A DNA stretch of 23,122 bases, taken from contig CAYVDB010000009.1 in the NCBI GenBank assembly GCA_964450705.1, positions 1-23,122 of the forward strand. The letters run 5' to 3'. Every line of letters begins with the position of its first letter. The first letter of the stretch is position 1. The translations under genes and the position numbers were made by a program. Under the pieces are notes generated by a model, which saw only the letters and a program-made list of their open reading frames with translations, was not told the DNA's origin and ran no database searches. Of this stretch, positions 13,153 to 20,431 are shown one piece after another. This DNA is from CAYVDB01 sp964450705 (GTDB taxonomy: Bacteria > Patescibacteriota > Minisyncoccia > Phycocordibacterales > Zambryskibacteraceae).

Positions 13153-15324
13153 ATGTCAAAAAAGTTACTCATCGTTGAGTCGCCTGCAAAGGCAAAAACT
13201 ATATCTAAATATTTGGATGGCGAATATAAAGTTGTCGCAAGTGTTGGACATATACGCGATTTACCAAAATCAAACAAAAAAGCAATCGATATAGAAAAAG
13301 GATTTGTCCCCACATACGAAATCTCAAAAGGTAAAGAAAAAGTAATAAAAGAAATCCGAAAGCTCGCAGGAAGCGCAGACGACGTTTTACTTGCGACCGA
13401 CCCAGACCGTGAAGGTGAAGCGATCGCCTGGCATATTGCTGAAGCAGTAGGCCTCAGAAAGCCGAAGCGTGTTGTGTTTCATGAAATTACGAAAGATGCA
13501 GTGATAGACGCAGTAAAAAATCCGCGAACTATCGATACTAACCTAAAAACAGCACAGGAAGCCCGAAGAGTACTTGACCGCCTTGTGGGCTATGATCTAT
13601 CAGGACTTATCTGGAAAAAGGTTCGCTACGGGCTTTCCGCAGGACGGGTCCAATCCCCAGCTTTGCGTATTATCATGGAACGAGAGCGAGAAATTCGTAA
13701 TTTCATACCTGAAAAATTTTGGACAATCTCTGGAATATTCAAAACAAAAAAAGGAGATGAGCTTACTTTTACCTGCGAAGAAGAACCTCGTGATGAAAAT
13801 GAAGTAGAGAAAATCCTTGAAAAAGGACGGGCTCATCCTTGGAGTGTTGTCTCGATAAAAGAAACGGAGGTTAAACGATCTCCTCGGCCTCCATTCATCA
13901 CTTCAACACTACAGCAAGCCGCAAGTTCTCGACTTGGCTTTTCTCCATCTCGCACTATGTCAATCGCTCAAAAGCTTTACGAAGCAGGGCTCATCACCTA
14001 CATGCGAACTGATAGTACTAATCTTTCTACAGTAGCTCTCAAAGGGATCGATGGCGCTATCGAAAAACACTTCGGGAAAGACCTAATTGAGCACAGACGC
14101 TTCTCAACTAAAAGTAAGAATGCGCAGGAAGCCCATGAAGCAATCCGCCCATCAGATCTTTCCAAAAAAAGTGCCGGCCACACTGAAGAGCAAAAGAAAC
14201 TTTACTCACTCATATGGGAAAGAGCCGTTGCTTCTCAAATGAAAGACGCAAAAGTACTAAGAACTAAAATTCTTGCAAATATAAAAGATCAATCGATTCC
14301 AAACTTTGGGATAAATGGCTCACGCGTACTTTCCCCCGGATGGCTTTTAGCAGACCCGCGAGCTCGCCAAGATGACATAGAGCTTCCTAAACTTTCAGAA
14401 GGAGACCCTCTCACTCTTAAAGAGTTAGAAAGCTTTGCTAAGGAAACCGAACCACCAGGAAGATACTCGGAAGCAGGGCTTGTAAAAGAGCTTGAAAAAC
14501 GTGGCATTGGAAGACCTTCAACCTACGCTTCTATTATTAAGACAATTGTCGACCGCGGTTATGTAGTAAAGCAAGACCGCGCTCTCATGCCTACAGACAC
14601 AGGAGATGTAGTAAGTACATTCCTTGAACATAATTTTGGAGATTACATTAGCGACTCTTTCACCGCCGAGATGGAAGACAAACTTGATGATATTGCTCTA
14701 GGTAAAAGAAAATATGTAGAAACTTTGGAAGAGTTTTACACTCCGTTTCTAAAAGAAATAAAATCAAAAGATAAAATAGATAAGATCACAAACCTCGGAA
14801 CCGCTGACCCTAAATGGAAATGTCCGAAATGTGGAAAAGATATGATCATTAAGTTGAGCCGTACTGGACGATTTCTTTCTTGTAGTAACTTCCCTGAATG
14901 TACTGGAGCGCGAACTATCGAAGGAGAAGAGCTCCAGGGCCCAAAAGACACCGGCGAACTATGCCCGGAGTGCTCAAAGGCAAATCTCGTTGAGCGCGAT
15001 GGACGCTATGGAAGATTCATCGCCTGCGGACGCTACCCGAAATGTAAGTTTGTAAAAGAAGATCCAGAAGCAAGAAAAAAACTTATGACCGGAGTTAAAT
15101 GCCCAGTTTGCGAAAAAGGAGAAATGATGGAGCGCCGTGGAAGATTTGGAATATTCTATTCCTGTAGCAACTATCCAGATTGTAAAAATGCAATAAAGGC
15201 AAAACCAACTGGCGCACTGTGTCCAATGTGTAACTCTCTCATGATGGAAGGCACGAAAACTATTCCAGAACGTTGTAGTAATAAAAAGTGCCCAAACCAC
15301 AATCCACACAAAATTAAGATGTGA
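13153..15324 (+). CDS. topA: DNA topoisomerase I (type IA)
   Basis: Relaxes negative supercoils through a 5'-phosphotyrosine intermediate. The TOPRIM domain opens with LLIVESPAKAKTI and includes LLATDPDREGEAIAWH, which binds Mg. The active-site tyrosine lies in GLITYMRTDST (residue 283 from this start). QEAHEAIRPSD and the GIGRPSTYASII segment complete the core. The C-terminus carries four zinc ribbons of the CPxC...C-x-N/Y-x-P-x-C type, at about 560-723. Family members begin close to MSKKLLIVESP, so I use ATG 13153; ATG 13138, five codons upstream, is open. No Shine-Dalgarno precedes either. TTGACC at 13122 is a possible -35 but no convincing -10 pairs with it. The length of about 723 residues is normal. 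Confidence 0.96.
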   Translation: MSKKLLIVESPAKAKTISKYLDGEYKVVASVGHIRDLPKSNKKAIDIEKGFVPTYEISKGKEKVIKEIRKLAGSADDVLLATDPDREGEAIAWHIAEAVGLRKPKRVVFHEITKDAVIDAVKNPRTIDTNLKTAQEARRVLDRLVGYDLSGLIWKKVRYGLSAGRVQSPALRIIMEREREIRNFIPEKFWTISGIFKTKKGDELTFTCEEEPRDENEVEKILEKGRAHPWSVVSIKETEVKRSPRPPFITSTLQQAASSRLGFSPSRTMSIAQKLYEAGLITYMRTDSTNLSTVALKGIDGAIEKHFGKDLIEHRRFSTKSKNAQEAHEAIRPSDLSKKSAGHTEEQKKLYSLIWERAVASQMKDAKVLRTKILANIKDQSIPNFGINGSRVLSPGWLLADPRARQDDIELPKLSEGDPLTLKELESFAKETEPPGRYSEAGLVKELEKRGIGRPSTYASIIKTIVDRGYVVKQDRALMPTDTGDVVSTFLEHNFGDYISDSFTAEMEDKLDDIALGKRKYVETLEEFYTPFLKEIKSKDKIDKITNLGTADPKWKCPKCGKDMIIKLSRTGRFLSCSNFPECTGARTIEGEELQGPKDTGELCPECSKANLVERDGRYGRFIACGRYPKCKFVKEDPEARKKLMTGVKCPVCEKGEMMERRGRFGIFYSCSNYPDCKNAIKAKPTGALCPMCNSLMMEGTKTIPERCSNKKCPNHNPHKIKM

Positions 15325-15600
15325 ACCGGCAGTACGCAGATAATTCTGTGTACGCAACTCGTTTTGGTGAGACGGAGCGATGTTCCGTTAGAAAACGGAA
15401 CCGCGAGTCGGGGTCGAGAAATTTTGCGAGTGACGACTAGCAAAATATTCCTGACCGAAGACTATTCCTGAGCGCTGTTCAAACAAAAGCTGTGCAAATC
15501 ATAACCCTCATAAATTAAAAAATCTTTAGAAAAATATATAATTGCAAAAACAGCAAAAAGAAATGAATCTTAACCAAGAACCCTTTAGACGCGAGGCAAA
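15325..15600 (+). other. Intergenic stretch with three hairpins after topA
   Basis: No supported protein gene. Hairpins are 15332-15339 with 15346-15353 (8 bp with one G-T), 15382-15389 with 15394-15401 (8 bp, loop AGAA) and 15421-15427 with 15440-15446 (7 bp). None has a good T-tract, so they are not clear terminators. The tail from about 15510 is A+T-rich and may hold the promoter of the 49-aa gene, but no good -35/-10 pair was identified. Confidence 0.5.
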
Positions 15601-15750
15601 ATGTTTTCTATTATTTTTGGGGAAGAGAACCCTGAAGTAATCGCAAGTAACCCTGATTGCAAACATCCGAGCGGCCAGATCATCTACCCTCGAGTCGAAA
15701 GGGGCAAAATCGCCCAATGTGCGCTCTGCAGTAAAATACTCGAGAAATAA
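15601..15750 (+). CDS. Small 49-aa protein with possible zinc-binding C/H cluster
   Basis: The frame reads MFSIIFGEENPEVIASN, then PDCKHPSG, a basic stretch, and CALCSKILEK at the end. One Cys-x-His pair and one Cys-x-x-Cys pair about 20 residues apart could bind a single zinc ion, as in small zinc ribbons (inference). GAGG lies 5 nt before the ATG and a plus-strand terminator follows within 5 bp of the stop. A shorter frame from 15563 (25 residues) overlaps in another phase and lacks a ribosome-binding site. No family recognised. Confidence 0.5.
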   Translation: MFSIIFGEENPEVIASNPDCKHPSGQIIYPRVERGKIAQCALCSKILEK

Positions 15751-15754
15751 TTAG

Positions 15755-15785
15755 ACCGCCCCGCTATTTTAAGGGGTGGTTTTTT
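15755..15785 (+). terminator. Intrinsic terminator after the 49-aa gene
   Basis: ACCGCCCC (15755-15762) pairs with GGGGTGGT (15773-15780, one G-T pair), followed by TTTTTT. It faces the minus-strand terminator at 15790-15820. The two hairpins can also pair with each other through a perfect 13-bp inverted repeat (15773-15785 with 15790-15802). Confidence 0.8.
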
Positions 15786-15789
15786 CTAT

Positions 15790-15820
15790 AAAAAACCACC
15801 CCGACATAAATCGGGGCGGT
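15790..15820 (-). terminator. Intrinsic terminator of the coiled-coil gene
   Basis: On the minus strand ACCGCCCCGA (15820-15811) pairs with TCGGGGTGGT (15804-15795, one G-T), loop TTTATG, followed by TTTTT. It lies 8 bp past the stop of the 148-aa gene. Confidence 0.85.
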
Positions 15821-15828
15821 GCGTCATC

Positions 15829-16275
15829 CTACCTGAAAAGAAAAGCGAGAAGCCCATCAGATGAAACGCCTGGCTGTGGCCTCAGAGAATCCGGGTCAGC
15901 ACGAAGCTCTGCTTCTGTCTCTTCGCTGAGACGGAGAAGTCGCACAAGCATGAGAGTGTCTTTCGATCGCTCTCCTGACTCTTCTTTGGCTTCCTCAAGT
16001 CGTATCTGAAGATTGTGCAGATCGCGTTGAGAAAGCTCAAGGAGCTTGAGGGTTTCTCTCAAACTTGCTTCACTTTCCGCCAAACGCTTCCCGGCATTTA
16101 CCCAGCGGTCTCTGTAGATCGCGACACGCTCCTCTGCCTCTTTGCCGGCAGCAAGCAAGGCTTCCTTCAAAGACGTGTTATCTGCCTCAAGAGAAACGAT
16201 CCTTTCTTCGAGTTCAGCAATCGCACGCTGAGACGCTGTCTGCCTCTGAGGTGTCTTCTTCCGTTTGGTTGGCAT
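15829..16275 (-). CDS. Coiled-coil 148-aa orphan protein
   Basis: A basic head (MPTKRKKTPQRQTASQRA) is followed by a long heptad-patterned region (about 18-122: LEERIVSLEADNTSLKEALL, then ESEASLRETLKLLELSQRDL, then EEAKEESGE) predicted as a dimeric coiled coil, and a short hydrophobic tail ending LLAFLFR. There is no signal peptide. The basic head could bind nucleic acid or membrane phospholipid; neither is shown. An SD (GGAG) 5 nt before the ATG, a strong promoter at 16319-16347 and a dedicated terminator support it. It is GC-richer than rel and topA. Coiled coils are low-information, so no family is assigned. Confidence 0.75.
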   Translation of the reverse strand: MPTKRKKTPQRQTASQRAIAELEERIVSLEADNTSLKEALLAAGKEAEERVAIYRDRWVNAGKRLAESEASLRETLKLLELSQRDLHNLQIRLEEAKEESGERSKDTLMLVRLLRLSEETEAELRADPDSLRPQPGVSSDGLLAFLFR

Positions 16276-16318
16276 GCTCTCCTTATTCGGTTAGAGAAAA
16301 ACGGGTACTGCTAAGCAA

Positions 16319-16347
16319 AGAATACATTTATATTGAGCCTACGTCAA
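16319..16347 (-). promoter_or_regulatory. Promoter of the coiled-coil gene
   Basis: TTGACG (16347-16342), 17-nt spacer, TATTCT (16324-16319) read on the minus strand. The expected start near 16312 gives a leader of about 36 nt carrying AGTACCCGT within its first bases, the motif shared with the 41-aa gene. Confidence 0.75.
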
Positions 16348-16370
16348 GTCTGTGTTTTTTATATATCCAT

Positions 16371-16376
16371 TAGAAT
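16371..16376 (+). promoter_or_regulatory. -10 box (TAGAAT) of rel, 6 nt from ATG
   Basis: TAGAAT ends exactly 6 nt before the rel ATG. No SD and no clear -35 are seen. This fits a leaderless transcript. Confidence 0.5.
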
Positions 16377-16382
16377 ATATAC

Positions 16383-17897
16383 ATGGTTTCAGTTGAAGAA
16401 ATTACAAAATTACTCACCTCAGCAACAAAAGCAGATAAGGAGCTTATCGCAAAGGCATATAATTTTGCTCAAGATGCGCACAAAGACCACACGCGCAACT
16501 CAGGAGAACCTTATTTTTCCCATCTTGGAGAAACCGCAAAGATACTGGCTCTCTACGATATGAGCGCAACAACCATTGCCGCAGGACTCCTTCATGACAC
16601 ATTAGAGGACGCAAACGTAACCCCAGAAACTCTTGCTAAAGAGTTTGGCAATGAAATCCTATTTCTTATTGAAGGGGTAACCAAACTTGGAAAACTTCGC
16701 TATCACGGCACTGATAGACATAATGAAAGCCTTCGCAAGCTCTTTGTGGCGATGTCTGAGGATATTCGAGTGCTCATGATAAAGCTCGCAGATAGACTCC
16801 ATAATATGCGCACACTTTCTCACGTACCTAAAGAAAAACAGAAACGTATCGCTGCAGAAACTCTAGAAATATACGCTCCCGTAGCTTATCGCTTAGGAAT
16901 TAGGAAACTCTCTCGAGAGCTTGAAGACCTTGCCTTCCCTTTTGTTTTGAAAGAAGAGTACGAAAAACTTCAAGCGGTTAGCAAAGAAAGATATGAGACA
17001 AATCTTGAAAGCCTAGAGAAGTTCTTAAAATCAATCAAGAAAGAACTTGCAAAGACAGGAGTCCCCTTCTTGCGAACAGAGTATCGAGTAAAAGGTCTGT
17101 ACAGTCTTTTCAAGAAACTCCAAACAAAAAAGAAGGCCCCCGAAGAGGTTTATGACATTTTAGCGATACGCATTATCGTAAAGGAGCTCCAAGACTGCTA
17201 TCGAGCTCTAGGCATAATTCACGCTTCATGGAGACCGCTTCCCGGTCGTATTAAAGACTACATTGCCTTTCCGAAGCCTAACGGCTACCAAGCTCTTCAC
17301 ACCACCGTTTTTACTGGAGATGGCAATATTGTTGAAGTTCAAATAAAAACGGAAGACATGTATAGAGACTCTGAATTTGGTATCGCATCTCACATTGCAT
17401 ACAAAGGGGGAGGTAAGAATAGAAAAATCCCAGAAAGTCTTCTATGGATTGAACATCTCATGCCAAGAAGAAAGGCCGACTATGCTATGAGCGCAAAAGG
17501 TAAATTTGAAGATGTCCCACATTGGATCCAAGAGCTAGTCAGTCATCACAATCAAGAAAAAGATCATGATGCATTTCGTGAGGATCTAAGAAAAGATTTC
17601 TTTGAACATAGAATTTTCGTGTTCTCCCCCATTGGAGATGTAGTTGATCTGCCAATCGAGTCTACCCCAGTAGATTTTGCTTATTCGATCCATTCTGATA
17701 TTGGCAATCACATGTCTGGGGCAAAGGTGAACGGAAAACTTGTATCACTCGATACCAAACTTCATAACGGAGATATTGTAGAAATTATTACAAAATCATC
17801 TGCCCAGCCAAACCGAAAGTGGCTTGAGTTTGCAAAAACTACTATGGCCAAACGTCATATTCGATCTGGAATTCAGAGGCAAAGAAAAACCAAGTAA
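16383..17897 (+). CDS. rel: RelA/SpoT-family (p)ppGpp synthetase/hydrolase, short form
   Basis: Controls the stringent-response alarmone. The N-terminal HD hydrolase keeps its metal ligands (GEPYFSH with His47, HDTLED at 71-76, LADRLHNMRTL). The synthetase domain shows the YRVKGLYSLFKK G-loop region, DILAIRIIV, CYRALGIIH and KDYIAFPKPNGYQALHT, so the protein is likely bifunctional. A TGS domain follows (about 413-475, IFVFSPIGDVVDLPIESTPVDFAYSIHSDIG). The protein ends at 504 residues just after TGS, without the helical, zinc-finger and ACT domains that long Rel/SpoT proteins use to sense the ribosome. Regulation by uncharged tRNA may therefore differ. It converges on the 205-aa gene with a 7-bp gap and no visible terminator. 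Confidence 0.95.
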   Translation: MVSVEEITKLLTSATKADKELIAKAYNFAQDAHKDHTRNSGEPYFSHLGETAKILALYDMSATTIAAGLLHDTLEDANVTPETLAKEFGNEILFLIEGVTKLGKLRYHGTDRHNESLRKLFVAMSEDIRVLMIKLADRLHNMRTLSHVPKEKQKRIAAETLEIYAPVAYRLGIRKLSRELEDLAFPFVLKEEYEKLQAVSKERYETNLESLEKFLKSIKKELAKTGVPFLRTEYRVKGLYSLFKKLQTKKKAPEEVYDILAIRIIVKELQDCYRALGIIHASWRPLPGRIKDYIAFPKPNGYQALHTTVFTGDGNIVEVQIKTEDMYRDSEFGIASHIAYKGGGKNRKIPESLLWIEHLMPRRKADYAMSAKGKFEDVPHWIQELVSHHNQEKDHDAFREDLRKDFFEHRIFVFSPIGDVVDLPIESTPVDFAYSIHSDIGNHMSGAKVNGKLVSLDTKLHNGDIVEIITKSSAQPNRKWLEFAKTTMAKRHIRSGIQRQRKTK

Positions 17898-17904
17898 AAT
17901 TTTG

Positions 17905-18522
17905 TTATTGAGCAGGGTGGATTACTTCAAGTACAGTAGCGTGAGGCCCTAATGCTTTCTCATTTGAGACAAGAATGTAATTCCCAACCTTTAACTCAAC
18001 CTCTTCTCCTTCAAGCGTCCTCAATTTATCCATTGTTGCCTTGAGTTTTTCTTGATCAACTCCAAAAAAATACTCAAAACCAAAAGAAAGAAGGTTATAA
18101 TTCCAAGAGGATCTTGTATAATTATAAATCTTTGAGAAATAGAATTGTGGGAGTTTTTTTAGGCTTTCTTCATCAACATATAATCCAACATTTGTAGTAG
18201 ATTCATTAATATATACTACTCCACGGATAATCGCTTCTCCAGAAAAGCGCCCGTAAAAACCATCGTACCTTGCATCATCTGGGTGGTTTGCTCTAAAAAT
18301 AAAATCGCCATACTTTTCTCCGTCTAACAAGTTAGCTTCTGTAAAATTGTAAGCAAAAGAGATATTCTGGGCGACTGAACTTTCTTTTGTCTGATTATCT
18401 ATCTGAGATTGGTTATCTTCAGAATTCTGGATATATTCTCCTCTTGGAGAAAAAATATAAACTAGAAAAAAAATATCTACTAGTACCATAATAATTATAA
18501 ATACAATAATTTTCCTGTTCAT
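17905..18522 (-). CDS. Membrane-anchored extracytoplasmic orphan protein (205 aa)
   Basis: An N-terminal basic-then-hydrophobic segment (MNRKIIVFIIIMVLVDIFFLVYIF) should act as an uncleaved anchor or signal. It is followed by an Asn/Gln/Ser-rich linker (about 28-50) and a mixed alpha/beta domain rich in Tyr and Phe. There is no lipobox and no cysteine. I recognise no family. The ATG is 11 nt after the parB stop on the same strand with no SD, so it is probably cotranscribed with parB, though a shared function is not implied. It is A+T-rich like the core genes. Confidence 0.8.
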   Translation of the reverse strand: MNRKIIVFIIIMVLVDIFFLVYIFSPRGEYIQNSEDNQSQIDNQTKESSVAQNISFAYNFTEANLLDGEKYGDFIFRANHPDDARYDGFYGRFSGEAIIRGVVYINESTTNVGLYVDEESLKKLPQFYFSKIYNYTRSSWNYNLLSFGFEYFFGVDQEKLKATMDKLRTLEGEEVELKVGNYILVSNEKALGPHATVLEVIHPAQ

Positions 18523-18533
18523 ATCATTTTTAG

Positions 18534-19523
18534 TTAAATACTAAAATTCTTAACCGAATAAATGTCCTCATCGTTCTCTTCTTTTAGAATCTCGGAAGGT
18601 GCCCTGTCATCAAGTGGAACCGTGTCACTCGCTACTGGGATTTCACTTTGGTGATTTTCTGCATAAGACTCAAGTGCTTGATGAGGATTTTGCGGAGCAT
18701 TGGATTGAATAAGGGTAAGAAGACTCTTCAAATCATCATTCGAGAAAAAATCGATCATGACTTTACCGCCCACATCTCTGCGTTCAATCTGAACTCGAGT
18801 GCCAAGCGCTTCTTTCAGACGTTCCTCAAGATCGACGATCTCTGGGTCAAACGCTCTCTCTTTCTTCCGGACCTTGTCGTATGCAATTCGGCGAGCAATA
18901 CCTTCTGCCTCGCGAACGGTTAATTTCTTTAGAATTATTTCTTTATAAAGAACAGTTTGTTCTTCTGGGCGATCGTTTAACATCATGAGAGGCCTTGAGT
19001 GACCTTCAGAAATCTTTCCTTGAGAGAGCGCCTCGAGAATGTCGGGCGGAAGCGAAAGCAGGCGTAGAGTATTAGAAACATACTCTCGGCTCTTACCAAC
19101 CTTTTGGGCAATGATGTGATGCTTAAAACCAAACTCATTGGCAAGACGTTCAAAGGCTCGGGCTCGATCCACCGGATTTAAATCTTCACGTTGGATATTT
19201 TCAATAATCGCAAGCTCAAGCTTCATGAGATCTGTGTCATCTCCCGTCTTTATAAGACATGGAACTTGAATAAGCCCCGCAAGCTTTGATGCACGCAGAC
19301 GACGTTCCCCTGCGATTAATTCATATTTAACCGCGATACCTCCATCACCTTTTTCAAACTCTTTTCGCGTAACTACAAGAGCTTGAAGAACCCCATATTG
19401 GCGGATAGAATCAGAAAGACTTTGTAGTTCTTGCTGATTAAACTCTCTCCGAGGCTGGAATGGGTTTGGTTCGATTTTATCGACATCAATCCAAAAAATT
19501 GAGTCATTATAAAACTGTGACAT
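18534..19523 (-). CDS. parB: Chromosome-partitioning protein ParB
   Basis: ParB is a CTP-dependent clamp that loads at parS sites and spreads along DNA to organise origin segregation. The N-domain has IDVDKIEPNPFQPRREFNQQELQSLSDSI and the CTP-binding motif GERRLRAS (72-79). The ENIQREDLNPVDRARAFERL segment and a helix-turn-helix (about 137-157, IIAQKVGKSREYVSNTLRLL) follow. The C-terminal dimerisation region is followed by an acidic tail. The length of 329 residues is usual. TAAAAT with an upstream TGC (extended -10) lies 6 nt before the ATG, suggesting a leaderless message. No parA is in the window. A 32-bp palindrome lies 212 bp upstream at 19735-19766 and is a candidate ParB site. Confidence 0.95.
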   Translation of the reverse strand: MSQFYNDSIFWIDVDKIEPNPFQPRREFNQQELQSLSDSIRQYGVLQALVVTRKEFEKGDGGIAVKYELIAGERRLRASKLAGLIQVPCLIKTGDDTDLMKLELAIIENIQREDLNPVDRARAFERLANEFGFKHHIIAQKVGKSREYVSNTLRLLSLPPDILEALSQGKISEGHSRPLMMLNDRPEEQTVLYKEIILKKLTVREAEGIARRIAYDKVRKKERAFDPEIVDLEERLKEALGTRVQIERRDVGGKVMIDFFSNDDLKSLLTLIQSNAPQNPHQALESYAENHQSEIPVASDTVPLDDRAPSEILKEENDEDIYSVKNFSI

Positions 19524-19529
19524 GAGACT

Positions 19530-19535
19530 ATTTTA
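19530..19535 (-). promoter_or_regulatory. -10 box (TAAAAT) of parB, 6 nt from ATG
   Basis: TATGCTAAAAT reads on the minus strand: an extended -10 (TG, one base, TAAAAT) ending 6 nt before the parB ATG, with no SD. Confidence 0.6.
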
Positions 19536-19559
19536 GCATAACGATAGTACAAAATATTG

Positions 19560-19588
19560 TTGAGAAATGAGTGATTTTGTAGTACCGT
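19560..19588 (+). promoter_or_regulatory. Likely promoter of tRNA-Leu
   Basis: TTGAGA (19560-19565), 17-nt spacer, TACCGT (19583-19588), about 14 nt before the mature tRNA 5' end. The -35 differs from consensus at one base; the -10 is weaker. Confidence 0.45.
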
Positions 19589-19602
19589 GATGAAGAAAAC
19601 TT

Positions 19603-19683
19603 GCCGGGGTGGCGTAATGGTAGCCGCGCTCGACTCAAAATCGAGTCCCGCAAGGGGTGGAAGTTCGAGTCTTCTCCCCGGCA
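19603..19683 (+). tRNA. tRNA-Leu (anticodon CAA)
   Basis: Acceptor GCCGGGG/CCCCGGC, D arm GCG/CGC, anticodon stem CTCGA/TCGAG around CTCAAAA (anticodon CAA), a long variable arm with its own CCC/GGG stem, and T loop TTCGAGT. The long arm makes it a class II tRNA. Discriminator A is followed by CAA, so CCA is not encoded. Confidence 0.95.
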
Positions 19684-19734
19684 CAAAACTTTTGTTAGAT
19701 TTTTAGTAGAGCAACCTGCTTTAGGTCCAGCTTG

Positions 19735-19766
19735 TAACAAAATTACACGATCGTGTAATTTTGTTA
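19735..19766. repeat. 32-bp perfect palindrome upstream of parB (parS-like candidate)
   Basis: All 16 base pairs match around the centre 19750/19751, with core CACGATCGTG and AT-rich arms. The core is shared with 4666-4689. It lies between tRNA-Leu and the NUDIX gene. The plus-strand T-rich tract after it (TTTTCTT) also allows a weak bidirectional terminator for the tRNA. It is not the classical parS (core CACGTG), though it resembles one with AT inserted. Confidence 0.7.
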
Positions 19767-19812
19767 GGTTTTCTTATAAACTTCGGCAGGTATGCTCTAA
19801 ATTACCTCTTGC

Positions 19813-19841
19813 TTGCTTTTATTAACAAAATGTGATATAAT
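19813..19841 (+). promoter_or_regulatory. Promoter of the NUDIX gene
   Basis: TTGCTT (19813-19818), 17-nt spacer, TATAAT (19836-19841). The expected start near 19848 gives a leader of about 44 nt, ending in the 12-bp palindrome AAGGCTAGCCTT directly before the GTG start. Confidence 0.7.
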
Positions 19842-19891
19842 TTTACGCAGAAACGATACAGATCCATTCCACCCAAACTAAGGCTAGCCTT

Positions 19892-20362
19892 GTGCGCAAG
19901 ACACATGGAGGATTTGCCGCCGTAGCCCTTGTGGTTACGAAAGATGGCAAGGTCCCGATTGTTCGGGACCCAAGAAAGACAGAGCCTCTTTGGAAGCTTC
20001 CAGGAGGAACTCGTGAAGAAGAAGAAACTCCAGAAGAATGCATGCAACGAGAGCTGTTTGAAGAAACAGGGGTAGATCTTCGAAGACTATCCCCTCTTCG
20101 GAGAGAGATTCTGCTTCGAGAAGTTCGTACGAGCACAAGCCCACACGAGTTTTTTGTTTTCCTGGTGGAGCTTCAAGAAGACTCGAGAGACATTGCGCTA
20201 TCGGAACACGGAAACGAAGGCGAGGAAATTCGATGGAGTAGTCCGCGAGAAATTCTCTACATGAGAGATTTTCTCGATGGACACCGAAGTCCGATCCGAG
20301 CTCAACTCCTGTCTTTGTGGTACGGATTCAGCGCAGAAAGCGAAAGACCAGAGGATGTTTAG
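19892..20362 (+). CDS. NUDIX hydrolase
   Basis: Hydrolyses a nucleoside diphosphate linked to another moiety; the substrate is unknown. The Nudix box is a perfect match to Gx5Ex7REUxEExGU at residues 39-61 (GTREEEETPEECMQRELFEETG), with the metal-binding glutamates present. The beta strands around it (GGFAAVALVVTKDGKVPIV and LWKLPGG) fit the family. Possible substrates include mutagenic nucleotides, NADH-type dinucleotides or sugar nucleotides. The start is GTG 19892; no ATG upstream is usable, and AAGG about 7 nt before it is a modest SD. At 156 residues it is of normal length, GC-richer than miaA, and has its own promoter and terminator. Confidence 0.92.
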   Translation: MRKTHGGFAAVALVVTKDGKVPIVRDPRKTEPLWKLPGGTREEEETPEECMQRELFEETGVDLRRLSPLRREILLREVRTSTSPHEFFVFLVELQEDSRDIALSEHGNEGEEIRWSSPREILYMRDFLDGHRSPIRAQLLSLWYGFSAESERPEDV

Positions 20363-20369
20363 CCAGAAA

Positions 20370-20404
20370 CCCCGCAAAGCGAAAAGCTTTGCGGGGCTTT
20401 TTTT
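20370..20404 (+). terminator. Intrinsic terminator after the NUDIX gene
   Basis: An 11-bp stem CCCCGCAAAGC/GCTTTGCGGGG (20370-20380 with 20386-20396), loop GAAAA, followed by CTTTTTTT. Confidence 0.93.
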
Positions 20405-20419
20405 ATTAACTTTTTTCTG

Positions 20420-20425
20420 TAGAGT
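20420..20425 (+). promoter_or_regulatory. -10 box (TAGAGT) of miaA, 6 nt from ATG
   Basis: TAGAGT ends 6 nt before the miaA ATG, again with no SD. The region upstream is T-rich from the preceding terminator and has no clear -35. Confidence 0.4.
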
Positions 20426-20431
20426 AACCTC

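Noticed and set aside
12840..13313. 157-codon minus-strand frame
   Set aside because: Antisense of the 61-aa gene and the start of topA; crosses a plus-strand terminator.
14974..15443. Minus-strand frames over the topA zinc ribbons
   Set aside because: Shadows of a strongly conserved plus-strand gene.
15563..15640. 25-codon plus-strand frame overlapping the 49-aa gene
   Set aside because: No SD and too short to judge; the 49-aa frame has SD and Cys/His motifs.
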